From the NCBI RefSeq assembly GCF_021343995.1, contig NZ_JAJTTE010000043.1, forward strand, positions 1 through 64,000: a DNA stretch of 64,000 nucleotides, read 5' to 3'. Below, in pieces: positions 1-8,538 of this stretch. A model generated the notes under the pieces. It saw only the letters and a program-made list of their open reading frames with translations, had not been told where the DNA came from and did no database searches. A program made the position numbers and the translations under genes. How positions within the stretch are numbered: the stretch's first letter is position 1; every line of letters begins with the position of its first letter. Origin of the DNA: Pseudonocardia terrae (lineage in GTDB: Bacteria > Actinomycetota > Actinomycetes > Mycobacteriales > Pseudonocardiaceae).

Positions 1-999
1 TCCACGAGGATCCAGGGGGTCCGGCTCGGGGGCGGCCAACGGGCCTGTTGACCGAGCCTCAGGGGCTCGTTCTGTCCGGCGTCTCGCTGACGACGAGAAA
101 GTTACGCCCCGCCGACGGGGAGGGTCAAACCGGGGTCCCCCACCCCGAATCGGCCCTCTCATCGCAGGTCAGAGGCCTGCGCTCGGCGCGGTGGACGGCA
201 TGACGGCCAGATTTCGGCCTTCATGACGCCGGTCACATTTGGCGACCGCGGACCGCTCTCGGTGCTCTGAACCGGCGACGGACGGCCACGATCCGTGCCC
301 TGGCCTGCGGCGATGGCCATGGTTCGACGCACACGGTGCGCAACCGCGCCGTCCTGACGTCGAGTTGCAGCGCTCGAACAGCTCCCGAGCACCCCCGGGC
401 GGCCCCCGATCACCCCGGCGCCCTGCCGTCGGCACCGTGCCTGGCGCCCGGACTCTCCTGCCGGTCCTCCCGGGAACTCCCGGCGGTGCGGGGTCGCTCC
501 TTCGCGCGCACACGCGAGACCGGCCCACCGCACACGCGACGCCGGCCCGACGCCCTCGCTCCGGAGCGACATGTTCCGCGGCGGCGAGTCCTCCCGATCA
601 TCGACTTCCGGCCTCGGTCGATGATCGGATTTCGAGCCCAGCACGTCGGTACCGCGCGGAATTCCGGGGCAAGTCTCGTGATCGAACCGCGATCATCACC
701 CCGAATCCCCGGAGTCCACAGCTGTGACCGCTCGATCGAATTCACGCAGAGGCTGTCCGTGGACACGTCGTCGCAGGCAGCGACCGAGGAACCACCCGTT
801 CGTGCGTGCATCTCGTGCCGCGCCGTCGCGTTGAACCGGATGAGCGTCTCCCACCGGACGCGCCGCGAACGCGGGGGCGAAGCAATTCCGCGGCCGCCGG
901 TGGGAGGCGCTCTTTCCGTTCACCCGGAATTCGTCTCTGCGCGACGCAGCACGAGCCGGCCCCTGCTCCCGGGCATCGGCGCGAGCGCGCGGGGCCCGC
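1..999. other. Gene-poor stretch, no confident gene
   Basis: I see no credible coding sequence here. Several long open frames exist on both strands, but their translations are Arg/Pro/Ser-rich, have no recognisable domain and overlap each other, as random frames do in very GC-rich DNA. The only structured element I found is a long inverted repeat at 594-628, listed separately. The stretch probably holds regulatory or decayed sequence upstream of whatever lies to the left. Confidence 0.5.
594..628. repeat. Perfect inverted repeat, 12-bp arms, 11-bp spacer
   Basis: The arm CCGATCATCGAC at 594-605 is repeated as its exact reverse complement at 617-628, with 11 bases between. The GATC-rich arms stand out from the surrounding GC-rich DNA. 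Related GATC-containing fragments occur at about 678-699. It could be a regulator-binding dyad or a transcript hairpin; no gene adjoins it that would decide. Confidence 0.6.
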
Positions 1000-1435
1000 G
1001 CGACAAGACCGGTCCGGCACGGCGAGCACGACGGCCCGGAACGACGCGAACACCCCGAGGTCGTCGACAGGCCGCGCATCGTCCGCACTCCCCCGGCGTC
1101 GGCCTCCCTTGCGAGGGCGGCCATGACCCGGCCTGCACCGGCAGGGTCCGGGCCCGGTGGAGCCGCAGCGACCGCCGCGAGGACGACGGGGGCGAACGGC
1201 CACGCGTCGCCGAGCACCTCCATCGCCACCGCGGCCGCCAACCCGAACAACGGCGCCGCGGTCGCGAGCGCCGCGGAGGCCCGGCTGATGCGGTGCAGGG
1301 CTCCACCGTCGCCGGGGATCCTCCGCCCGCAAGGGCCGGGCGGACGTACCGCGGGCACGTCGATGTGGCCGCGGTCACCGGCCCGACGACGCCGATCCCG
1401 GCGAGGACGTGGATCACGGGCGGGACGGCCGTCAC
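1000..1435 (-). pseudogene. Small integral-membrane protein, frameshifted remnant
   Basis: A GTG at 1433-1435 has a good GGAGG ribosome site nine bases upstream and opens a hydrophobic frame (VIHVLAGIGVVGPVTAA). Protein-like sequence then moves to a second frame (HRISRASAALATAAPLFGLA, about 1300-1230) and to a third (GVFASFRAVVLAV, about 1060-1010). Read together these give several membrane segments in the order seen in small DUF2269-like actinobacterial membrane proteins. At least two frameshifts, near 1330 and 1070, would break the gene. It lies downstream of marR on the same strand, with three inverted repeats between them. The family assignment is by memory of sequence pattern and is tentative; sequencing error is possible but two errors are needed. 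Confidence 0.4.
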
Positions 1436-1474
1436 ATCCGCGGTCCTCCCTCGTTCCCGAAAGGCCGGTGCAAG

Positions 1475-1623
1475 TTACAGGGAGGCTGAAAGCCGGGCCT
1501 CGACCGCGTCCCGGTATGAAGGTTGAATCGCTCGCCCAATCCTTCAGCCTGTCTGAAACCGTGGCTGACGCTCGGAGCCGCAGTACCGCAAAACCGGACC
1601 AGCCTCTTTCAGACTGCCTGAAA
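1475..1623. promoter_or_regulatory. Array of three TTTCAG-N5-CTGAAA dyads
   Basis: Three copies of one inverted repeat lie between the marR stop and the start of the membrane-protein remnant: TTACAG-N5-CTGAAA at 1475-1491, TTCAG-N5-CTGAA at 1543-1557 and TTTCAG-N5-CTGAAA at 1607-1623. Their centres (1483, 1550, 1615) are 67 and 65 bp apart, roughly six helical turns. Size and symmetry fit a dimeric regulator such as the adjacent MarR protein. Seen directly: the repeats and spacing. Inferred: that they are MarR operators. Confidence 0.6.
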
Positions 1624-1646
1624 CCAGGAGCCGCGACGTCCCCCGG

Positions 1647-2111
1647 TCAGGGGGTGTCCTCGCCCAGCCGCCCGAGCATCCCGACGAGCGTGCGGGCCAG
1701 GAGGGCGCGTTCGGGCCGTGGGAGCGAGGCGAGCATCACCCGTTCGACGTCGCCGACCGCCTTCTCCGCCCGGCTCAGCAGCCGCCGTCCGTCCGGTGTG
1801 ACGTGCAGCTCGGCCACCCGGCCACGACCTGGCTCGGTGCGACGCTCGACCGCGCCGCGCTCCTCGAGCCGGCGCAGGGTCGACTGCATGCTCTGGGCCG
1901 TCACCCCCGTGCGGCGGCCGAGCTCGCTGTAGGAGAGCCCGGGGCGTCGGGTCAGGTGGCCGAGCGCCGCCAGGTGCCGCATCGTGAGCTGCTCCGCCCG
2001 CAGCGCCGTGTCGATCTCGTCGCGCACCCGTCGCCCCAGCGTCGCGAGCAGCACGGCGAGGGCGCCCGGCCCGGCCGGCGGTCCGGCGGGGGGCGGTACG
2101 GGGCTCGACAC
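1647..2111 (-). CDS. MarR-family transcriptional regulator
   Basis: A 154-residue winged-helix regulator if it starts at the GTG at 2109-2111; the open frame runs upstream to 2165, but that extension is Arg/Gly-rich and unlike the family. The central part (SYSELGRRTGVTAQSMQSTL) is the helix-turn-helix and is followed by the wing (RRLEERGAVERRTEPGRGRV) typical of MarR proteins, then a C-terminal dimerisation helix. MarR dimers bind short palindromes and usually release DNA when a phenolic or oxidised ligand binds. Three matching dyads lie just past its 3' end, in front of a decayed membrane-protein gene, so its original target may be that gene. The effector cannot be told from sequence. Confidence 0.85.
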   Translation of the reverse strand: MSSPVPPPAGPPAGPGALAVLLATLGRRVRDEIDTALRAEQLTMRHLAALGHLTRRPGLSYSELGRRTGVTAQSMQSTLRRLEERGAVERRTEPGRGRVAELHVTPDGRRLLSRAEKAVGDVERVMLASLPRPERALLARTLVGMLGRLGEDTP

Positions 2112-2150
2112 GGCGCCATCATGCCTGCCGTGACCGGGCCGAGAACGCCG

Positions 2151-2185
2151 CCGGCCCCGCACCACGGATCGGGGTGCGGGGCCGG
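2151..2185 (-). terminator. Strong hairpin downstream of iolA
   Basis: A perfect 13-bp GC-rich stem (2151-2163 with 2173-2185) closes a nine-base loop. It lies about 90 bases beyond the iolA stop and before the marR start on the same strand, so it would end the inositol operon transcript. There is no clear T-run, as is common in actinobacterial terminators. Confidence 0.6.
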
Positions 2186-2274
2186 TCGTCGCGGGGTCAC
2201 CCGCCGGGCCGGGGATCGGTCGGCCCGGCGGGGAGCCCTGCGGTTCCCGGACATCGCCGGGAGGCGGGAGCGGA

Positions 2275-3786
2275 TCAGGCGTTCTGGGGGAAGCCCAGGT
2301 TGATGCCGCCGTGCTGTTCCCGCGCGGCCGGGTCGAGCCAGCGGGTGGTCACGACCTTGCCGCGGGTGAAGAAGTGGAACCCCTCCACACCGTGGGCGTG
2401 GGTGTCGCCGAACAGCGAGTTCTTCCAGCCCCCGAAGGAGTAGTAGGCCATCGGCACCGGCACCGGCACGTTGATGCCGATCATCCCGACCTCGACCTCG
2501 TTCTGGAACCGCCGCGCCGCACCGCCGTCGTTGGTGAAGATCGACGTCCCGTTCCCGTACGGGTTGGCGTTGACCAGCTCCACGGCCTCCTCGTAGGAGT
2601 CCACCCGCACCACCGACAGCACCGGACCGAAGATCTCGTCGGTGTAGATCGACATGTCGGCCCGGACGTTGTCGAACAGCGTCGGGGCCACGAAGAACCC
2701 GTCACCCTCGGCGTCGAACGAACCCCGACGGCCGTCGACCACCAGCGTCGCGCCCGCGGACTCGCCCGCGTCGATGTAACCGGACACCCGCTCCTGCGCC
2801 GCCCGGGTCACCAGCGGGCCCATGTCACAGCCTCGCGTTCCGTCCCCGGTGCGCAGCGCCACCGCCCGCTCGCGGATCTTGTCCACCAGGGTGTCGGCGA
2901 TGTCGCCCACCGCGACCAGCGCCGAGACCGCCATGCAGCGCTCCCCGGCCGAGCCGAACCCGGCGTTGATCGCCTGGTCCGCGGCCAGGTCCAGATCCGC
3001 GTCGGGCAGCACCACCATGTGGTTCTTCGCCCCACCCAGCGCCTGCACCCGCTTGCCGTGCGCCGTGCCCGTCTCGTAGACATACCGCGCGATCGGGGTC
3101 GACCCGACGAACGAGATCGACTTGACGTCCGGCGACGTCAGCAGCGCGTCGACCGCGGTCTTGTCCCCGTTGAGCACGTTGAACACGCCGTCGGGGAGAC
3201 CGGCCTCGCGCCACAGCTCGGCGATCCACAGCGCCGCGGTCGGGACCTTCTCCGACGGCTTGAGCACCACCGTGTTGCCCGCGGCGATCGCGACCGGGAA
3301 AAACCACATCGGCACCATCGCCGGGAAGTTGAACGGCGAGATGATCCCGACCACGCCCAGCGGCTGGCGGATCGAGGCCACGTCCACGTTGGTCGAGGCG
3401 TTCTCCGTGGCCGAGCCCTTCAGCAGGTGCGGGGCCCCACAGGCGAACTCCACGACCTCCTGGCCGCGGGCCACCTCCCCGGCGGCGTCGGAGAGCACCT
3501 TGCCGTGCTCGGAGGTGATGATCGCCGCCAGCTCCGGGGCCCGCTCGTCGAGCAGCTCCCGGAACTTGAACAGGATCCGGGTCCGCTTGGTCAGGCTGGT
3601 GTCCCGCCAGCCCGGGAACGCCGCCTTCGCCGCCGCGATGACCTCCGCGGCCTCCTCCTCCGACGCCAACGGCAGCGAGGCCGTGACCTCACCGGTCGCC
3701 GGGTTCGTCACGTCCGAGAACCGGCCGGACTTCCCGTCGACCTTCTGCCCGTTGGCCCAGTGGTACAGGGTCTTGCTGTCAGTCAT
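2275..3786 (-). CDS. iolA: Methylmalonate-semialdehyde dehydrogenase (acylating), IolA/MmsA
   Basis: A 503-residue CoA-acylating aldehyde dehydrogenase, the usual length for the family. In inositol catabolism it converts malonate semialdehyde to acetyl-CoA and CO2 using NAD and CoA; homologues also act in valine breakdown. The nucleotide-binding region contains SPFNFPAMVP with Asn153, and the catalytic cysteine is Cys284 in GSAGERCMA. The C-terminal part (EIFGPVLSVV and the SLFGD region) is typical. It is the last gene of the iol operon, 16 bases after iolD, with a purine-rich ribosome site upstream. That position favours the inositol role over valine degradation. It acts in the cytoplasm. 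Confidence 0.93.
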   Translation of the reverse strand: MTDSKTLYHWANGQKVDGKSGRFSDVTNPATGEVTASLPLASEEEAAEVIAAAKAAFPGWRDTSLTKRTRILFKFRELLDERAPELAAIITSEHGKVLSDAAGEVARGQEVVEFACGAPHLLKGSATENASTNVDVASIRQPLGVVGIISPFNFPAMVPMWFFPVAIAAGNTVVLKPSEKVPTAALWIAELWREAGLPDGVFNVLNGDKTAVDALLTSPDVKSISFVGSTPIARYVYETGTAHGKRVQALGGAKNHMVVLPDADLDLAADQAINAGFGSAGERCMAVSALVAVGDIADTLVDKIRERAVALRTGDGTRGCDMGPLVTRAAQERVSGYIDAGESAGATLVVDGRRGSFDAEGDGFFVAPTLFDNVRADMSIYTDEIFGPVLSVVRVDSYEEAVELVNANPYGNGTSIFTNDGGAARRFQNEVEVGMIGINVPVPVPMAYYSFGGWKNSLFGDTHAHGVEGFHFFTRGKVVTTRWLDPAAREQHGGINLGFPQNA

Positions 3787-3802
3787 GATCTTCTTCTTCC
3801 CC

Positions 3803-5710
3803 TCAGGAGCTGGGCCGCAGGAACGACTTCTGGATGGCCTTGTTCTCGTCGTAGACCTTGCGAGCGGCCTTGGTGGAGTCGAGCTCGCTGATCTCGCTCA
3901 CCGGGACGTCCCACCACGACTGGGAGTCGGGGGCGCCGATCAGCGGGTCGGTCTCGACGTAGATGACGGTGCTGTCGGGGGCGGCCTTGGCCTCGGCGAT
4001 CGCCGCGGCGAAGTCCGACGGGGTCTTGGTGCGGATCACCCGGATGCCGAAGCTCTCGGCGTTGGCGGCCAGGTCGAGCGGCAGGACGTCGCCGTCGAGC
4101 CGGCCGGTCTCCGCGGAGCGGTAGCGGTACTTCGTGCCGAACCGCTGCGAGCCGAGGGACTCCGACAGCGACCCGATGGACGCGAAGCCGTGGTTCTGCA
4201 CCAGGACGGTGATGACCTTGAGGCCCTCCTGCACCGCCGTGGCGAGCTCGGTGGCCATCATCAGGTAGGAGCCGTCGCCGACCATGACGAAGACGTCCCG
4301 GTCGGGGCAGGCCATCCGGACGCCGAGACCGCCGGCGACCTCGTAGCCCATGCAGCTGTAGCCGTACTCGACGTGGTAGCCCTTGGCGTCCCGGGTCTGC
4401 CAGAGCTTGTGCAGGTCACCGGGCATGGAGCCGGCGGCGCACACCACGACGTCGCGCGGGTCGGACAGCTCGTTGACCATCCCGATGACCTCGTTCTGGG
4501 TCAGCAGGCCGCCCGCGCCGTTCGCCGGGACCTCGGGCTCGTAGACCGCCTTCACCGTGGCGGTCCACTCGGCGTCGAGCGCGGTGTAGCGCTCCGTGTA
4601 CGCCGAGGCGACCGAGTACCCGTCGAGCAGCGGGAGCAGGGCCTCGAGGGTCTCCCGCGCGTCGGCGACGATCGAGGCGCCGGAGTGCTTGACGGCGTCG
4701 ATCGGGGCCACGTTGACGTTGACGAACCGCACGTCCGGGTTCTGGAACGCCGTGCGGCTCGCGGTGGTGAAGTCCGAGTACCTCGTGCCGATGCCGATCA
4801 CCACGTCGGCCTCGCGCGCGGTCGCGTTCGCGGCCGTCGTCCCCGTGGAGCCGATGGCGCCCAGGCACTGCGGGTGGTCGAACACGAGCGTGCCCTTGCC
4901 GGCCTGGCTCTGTCCGACCGGGATGCCGGTGGCCTCGGCGAACGCGGCGAGCGCCGCCGTCGCCCCCGAGTAGTGGACACCGCCGCCGGCGACGATCACC
5001 GGCCGCTCGGCCGACCGGATGATCTCCGCGGCGCGGGCCAGCGCCGCCTGCTCCGGCAGCGGGCGGGCGACGTGCCAGACCCGCTTCTCGAACAGCTCGA
5101 CGGGCCAGTCGTGGGCCTGGGCCTGGACGTCCTGCGGGAAGCAGACGGTCACGGCGCCGGTCTCGACCGGGTCGGTCAGCACCCGCATCGCCGACAGGAG
5201 GGCGGCGGGCAGCTGCTCCGGCCGCCAGACGCGGTCGAAGTACTTGGAGACCGGGCGGAAGGCGTCGTTGACCGTGACGTCGCCGGCGTTCGGCAGCTCC
5301 AGCTCCTGCAGCAGCGGCGAGGCCGAGCGGTCGGCGAAGGTGTCCGCGGGCAGCAGCAGCACCGGGATGCGGTTGATCGTGGCGAGCGCGGCGCCGGTGA
5401 CCATGTTCGTGGCGCCCGGGCCGACGCTCGACGAGACCGCCCAGGTCTGCAGCCGGTCCTTCATCCGGGCGTAGGCGACGGCGCTGTGCACCATGGCCTG
5501 CTCGTTGCGGCCGAGCACGTACGGCAGCGCGCCGGGCTCGTGCAGCTCGGCCTGCAGCAGCGCCTGGCCGAGGCCCGCGACGTTGCCGTGGCCGAAGATG
5601 CCGAAGCAGCCGGCGAACAGCTTCTGCTCCTCGCCGTCGCGCTCGCTGTACTGCGCCGCGAGGAACCGGACGGTCGCCTGCGCGACGGTGAGCCGGATCG
5701 TCTCACCCAT
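3803..5710 (-). CDS. iolD: 3D-(3,5/4)-trihydroxycyclohexane-1,2-dione hydrolase, IolD
   Basis: A 635-residue thiamine diphosphate enzyme that opens the ring of the diketo-inositol intermediate to give 5-deoxyglucuronate. The N-terminal pyrimidine-binding domain carries the glutamate in RNEQAMVHSA. The central nucleotide-fold domain follows, and the C-terminal domain has the diphosphate/Mg motif GDGSYLMM, ending at the asparagine of VQNHGF. Length matches IolD proteins and exceeds acetolactate synthases. Its ATG directly follows the iolB stop (TAAATG on the coding strand), which indicates translational coupling. Neighbours iolB and iolA make the pathway assignment firm. Confidence 0.95.
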   Translation of the reverse strand: MGETIRLTVAQATVRFLAAQYSERDGEEQKLFAGCFGIFGHGNVAGLGQALLQAELHEPGALPYVLGRNEQAMVHSAVAYARMKDRLQTWAVSSSVGPGATNMVTGAALATINRIPVLLLPADTFADRSASPLLQELELPNAGDVTVNDAFRPVSKYFDRVWRPEQLPAALLSAMRVLTDPVETGAVTVCFPQDVQAQAHDWPVELFEKRVWHVARPLPEQAALARAAEIIRSAERPVIVAGGGVHYSGATAALAAFAEATGIPVGQSQAGKGTLVFDHPQCLGAIGSTGTTAANATAREADVVIGIGTRYSDFTTASRTAFQNPDVRFVNVNVAPIDAVKHSGASIVADARETLEALLPLLDGYSVASAYTERYTALDAEWTATVKAVYEPEVPANGAGGLLTQNEVIGMVNELSDPRDVVVCAAGSMPGDLHKLWQTRDAKGYHVEYGYSCMGYEVAGGLGVRMACPDRDVFVMVGDGSYLMMATELATAVQEGLKVITVLVQNHGFASIGSLSESLGSQRFGTKYRYRSAETGRLDGDVLPLDLAANAESFGIRVIRTKTPSDFAAAIAEAKAAPDSTVIYVETDPLIGAPDSQSWWDVPVSEISELDSTKAARKVYDENKAIQKSFLRPSS

Positions 5711-6571
5711 TTACTGACCTCCGAGGCGGGAGTCGATCGCCTGGTCGGCCCACGTGTCGCGGATCCAGGCCTGGTCGGGGTGGTCCGTGATGAGCCAGGC
5801 GCGCTCCTCGCCGGGGCCGGCCATCACGTTGAGGTAGTACATGTCGTGGCCGGGCGCCGCCGCGCACGGACCGTGCCAGCCCCACGGGATGAGCACCGTG
5901 TCGCGATCGTGGACCTCGACCATGATGTCGATCTCGTGGCCCGGCGAGCTGCTGGTGCGGTGGAAGCCGAGGCCGGGCTGGCCGGCGGGGCCGGGCGCGA
6001 TCTCGAAGTAGTAGATCTCCTCGAGCTGCGACTCGTGCGGGCCCGCCTCGTCGTGCTTGTGCGCGGGGTAGCTCGACCAGTTGCCGCCGGGGGTCACGAC
6101 CTCGCAGGCGATGATCGAACCGGCCTCGAAGGAACCGACGGTGCCGAAGTTGCGCACCTGGCGGCTGGCCTGGCCCGCGCCGCGCAACTCGACCGGGACG
6201 TCGGCCTTCGGCCCGTACCGGAAGGGCAGCTCCCGCTCGCACCGCGCGCCGCACAGGGCGAACCGGCCGCCGGCCTCCGACGCGAGGGTCACGGTCGAGC
6301 GGATCGGCAGGTAGGAGACGTCCGTGGGCCCCTCGAAGACGTTCGTGCGCCCGGCGAGGGTGTGGGTCTCGTCCCCGAGGGTGACGGTGGCGGAGCCGGA
6401 CAGCGGCACCACGAACATCTCCTCGGCGCCGGTCTCCACGGTCCGGGAACCGCCCGCAGGCAGGTTCACGATCCGCAGGCTCGAGTGCTCCCAGCCCGCC
6501 GACTTCGGGGTCACCTCGAGCTCGTAGCCATCGGCGCCGCCGGTGCCGGCGGGGATCACGTACTCGGTCAT
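5711..6571 (-). CDS. iolB: 5-deoxy-glucuronate isomerase, IolB
   Basis: A 286-residue cupin enzyme that isomerises 5-deoxyglucuronate to 2-deoxy-5-keto-gluconate, the step after IolD. The metal-binding region is visible as YPAHKHD followed by EEIYYFE, with the histidines and glutamate expected of the family; a second conserved part is PWGWHGPCAAAPGHDMYYLN. The ATG at 6569-6571 overlaps the TGA of the aldolase gene by four bases, and its own stop touches the iolD start. The order aldolase-iolB-iolD-iolA on one transcript supports co-regulation by the divergent GntR protein. Confidence 0.95.
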   Translation of the reverse strand: MTEYVIPAGTGGADGYELEVTPKSAGWEHSSLRIVNLPAGGSRTVETGAEEMFVVPLSGSATVTLGDETHTLAGRTNVFEGPTDVSYLPIRSTVTLASEAGGRFALCGARCERELPFRYGPKADVPVELRGAGQASRQVRNFGTVGSFEAGSIIACEVVTPGGNWSSYPAHKHDEAGPHESQLEEIYYFEIAPGPAGQPGLGFHRTSSSPGHEIDIMVEVHDRDTVLIPWGWHGPCAAAPGHDMYYLNVMAGPGEERAWLITDHPDQAWIRDTWADQAIDSRLGGQ

Positions 6572-7467
6572 GCTGCGGCGGCCTCCTCCGGTCGGACGAG
6601 CGAGACGGCGGTGTCGACGGCCTTCGCGACGTCGCCGTCGTCGGGGTACAGCAGTGCCCGGCCGACGATCAGGCCGCGCACGGACGGAAGCTCCAGCGCC
6701 GACTTCCACGAGGCGTAGGTCTCCTCGGGCGCTCCGGTCGGGTCGCCGCCGAGCAGCAGCGTCGGGAGGGTGGTGGCCTCCATGACCCGCTCCATCTCGT
6801 CGACGACCGGCAGCTTCATCCAGGTGTAGGCGCTGGAGGTGCCCAGGCCCTGGGTGATGTGCACGGACTTGATCACGGCCTCCGGCGAGAGGTCGTTGAC
6901 GACCTTGCCGTTCACCCGGTTCGACAGGAAGGGCTCGACCATGGCGACGAGCTGCGCCCGGTTCGCCTCGGTGACGACCTGTGCGGACAGCTCCAGGGTG
7001 GCGACCGACGCCGGGTCGTTCAGGTCGATGCGGGTCAGCATCTTGATCGCCTCGAAGCCCGCCTCGACGGTGCCGGCGACGTCGTAGCCGGTGAGCCGGT
7101 CGTCGAGCTCGAAGCTGGCGCCCTGCAGGCCGCCGCGGTTCATCGACGACACCACGACCTTGTTCTCCAGGGCCCCCATGAGCAGCAGGTCCTCGAGGAC
7201 GTCGGCCGTGCCCAGCACGCCGTCGACACCCGGGCGGGACAGCGCGGTGCGCAGCCGGTCCAGCAGCTCGGGGCGGCTCGCCATCGCGTCCGCGCGGCCG
7301 CGGGCGCTGAGTGCACCTCGGGCCGGGTGGTCGGCGGCGACGATCATCAGCCTGCCGTCGTCCGGGACGAACGGGCGGCGGGCGCGGGAGCGGAGCAGCT
7401 CCGGGATGCGGTGCGGCTCGAAGGTCCGGATGTCGCGGACCTCGTCGTAGGTCTTCGCGAAACTCAC
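6568..7467 (-). CDS. Class I aldolase-like (beta/alpha)8 protein of the iol operon
   Basis: A 299-residue TIM-barrel protein of the Cgl0158/deoxyribose-phosphate aldolase-like group found in actinobacterial inositol clusters. It probably cleaves 2-deoxy-5-keto-gluconate 6-phosphate into dihydroxyacetone phosphate and malonate semialdehyde (the IolJ step); this is inference from family and position. Visible features are MIVAADHPARG near the N-terminus, and TWMKLPVVDEM, where the lysine is a candidate Schiff-base residue, followed by LLLGGDPTG and GLIVGRALLYP, which look like phosphate-binding loops. The start is the GTG at 7465-7467, which overlaps the iolC stop as GTGA; the open frame to 7545 inside iolC is a shadow. 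Confidence 0.85.
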   Translation of the reverse strand: MSFAKTYDEVRDIRTFEPHRIPELLRSRARRPFVPDDGRLMIVAADHPARGALSARGRADAMASRPELLDRLRTALSRPGVDGVLGTADVLEDLLLMGALENKVVVSSMNRGGLQGASFELDDRLTGYDVAGTVEAGFEAIKMLTRIDLNDPASVATLELSAQVVTEANRAQLVAMVEPFLSNRVNGKVVNDLSPEAVIKSVHITQGLGTSSAYTWMKLPVVDEMERVMEATTLPTLLLGGDPTGAPEETYASWKSALELPSVRGLIVGRALLYPDDGDVAKAVDTAVSLVRPEEAAAA

Positions 7468-8429
7468 TTGTCCGCCTTCTGGTTCGGGTCGCCGCCGTCG
7501 AGGAGGATGTCGATCTCGGCGGGCGTGGGCATCGCGGTGGAGCACTCCAGGCGGGAGGCGACGATCGCACCGGCCGCGTTCGCCCTGGCCAGCACCTTCT
7601 CCAGCGGCCAGCCCGCGAGCAGGCCGTGGGCCAGCGAGCCGCCGAAGCTGTCACCGGCACCGAGGCCGTTGTACGGCTGGATCAGGATGGGCGGGGAGAC
7701 GACGTGCTCGGTGCGGGTCTTCGCCAGCACGCCCTTGGGGCCCTGCTTGACGATCGCCAGCTGCACGCCGGCGTCGAGCAGCGCGTCGGCCGCCTTCTCC
7801 GGGTCGGTCTCGCCGACCGCGACCTCGCACTCCTCGCGGTTGCCGACGGCGACCGTGACCTGGCCCAGGATCTTCTGGATCTGCTCGGTAGCCGCGGCGG
7901 GGGTCTCCCAGAACATCGGCCGGTAGTCGAGGTCGAGGACGGCCGGGCGGCCGTCGCGCGCGGCGAGCACGTCGTGGTGCGTGGTCCGGCTCGGCTCCTC
8001 GGAGAGCCCGGTGACCGAGAGCCACAGCAGCTCGGCGGCGCGGACCGCGTCCAGGTCGACGTCCGGGGTCGTGACCTGCAGGTCCGGGGCCTTGGGCTTG
8101 CGGTAGAAGTACAGCGGGAAGTCGTCCGGCGGGAAGATCTCGCAGAACGTGACCGGCGTCGGGTACTCGTGGTTCGTGACGACGTGCTCGTCGCTCACCC
8201 CGAGCCGACGCAGCTCCTGCCGGACGTAGCGGCCGAACGGGTCGTCGCCGACGCCGGTGATGATGGCGGCCCGCCGGCCGAGCCGCGCGGCGGCGACGGC
8301 GACGTTGGCGGTGGTGCCGCCCAGGAACTTGCCGAAGGACTCGACGTCCTCCAGGCCCACCCCGACCTGCAGGGGATAGATGTCCACCCCGGCGCGCCCG
8401 AAGGTCAACACCTCTGCTGGTTCGCTCAT
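7464..8429 (-). CDS. iolC: 5-dehydro-2-deoxygluconokinase, IolC (PfkB family)
   Basis: A 321-residue PfkB/ribokinase-family sugar kinase. It phosphorylates 2-deoxy-5-keto-gluconate before aldol cleavage. The N-terminal substrate region has GGTTANVAVAAARLG, and the C-terminal signature NGLGAGDSFGGSLAHG carries the catalytic aspartate and anion hole. It is the first gene of the operon, with ribosome site GAAGAGGA in front of the ATG. The intergenic stretch to the divergent gntR gene holds AT-rich dyads. The operon has iolC, B, D and A plus an aldolase, but inositol dehydrogenase (iolG) and dehydratase (iolE) are absent from this window. Confidence 0.94.
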   Translation of the reverse strand: MSEPAEVLTFGRAGVDIYPLQVGVGLEDVESFGKFLGGTTANVAVAAARLGRRAAIITGVGDDPFGRYVRQELRRLGVSDEHVVTNHEYPTPVTFCEIFPPDDFPLYFYRKPKAPDLQVTTPDVDLDAVRAAELLWLSVTGLSEEPSRTTHHDVLAARDGRPAVLDLDYRPMFWETPAAATEQIQKILGQVTVAVGNREECEVAVGETDPEKAADALLDAGVQLAIVKQGPKGVLAKTRTEHVVSPPILIQPYNGLGAGDSFGGSLAHGLLAGWPLEKVLARANAAGAIVASRLECSTAMPTPAEIDILLDGGDPNQKADK

Positions 8430-8490
8430 CGAGTCCTCTTCGACGTCTCGTTTCCGCGCTGTCCGACGCCTTCGAAGCTACGTGTCCGTC

Positions 8491-8520
8491 GGTACTTTGT
8501 CTATACATAGTTACGTACTC
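8491..8520. promoter_or_regulatory. Divergent iolC/gntR control region with AT-rich dyad
   Basis: The 109-base gap between iolC and gntR has an unusually AT-rich core. It contains CTAT-AC-ATAG (8501-8510) flanked on both sides by self-complementary GTAC elements (8492-8495 and about 8515-8518), and an overlapping TACGTA. A GntR dimer bound here could block both promoters and respond to an inositol intermediate. The symmetry is visible; the binding is inferred. Confidence 0.5.
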
Positions 8521-8538
8521 ACTTGTAGCCTCGCTCGC

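Noticed and set aside
3122..6718. 1198-residue open frame on the + strand
   Set aside because: It is antisense to iolA, iolD and iolB, which carry clear catalytic motifs. It is a shadow.
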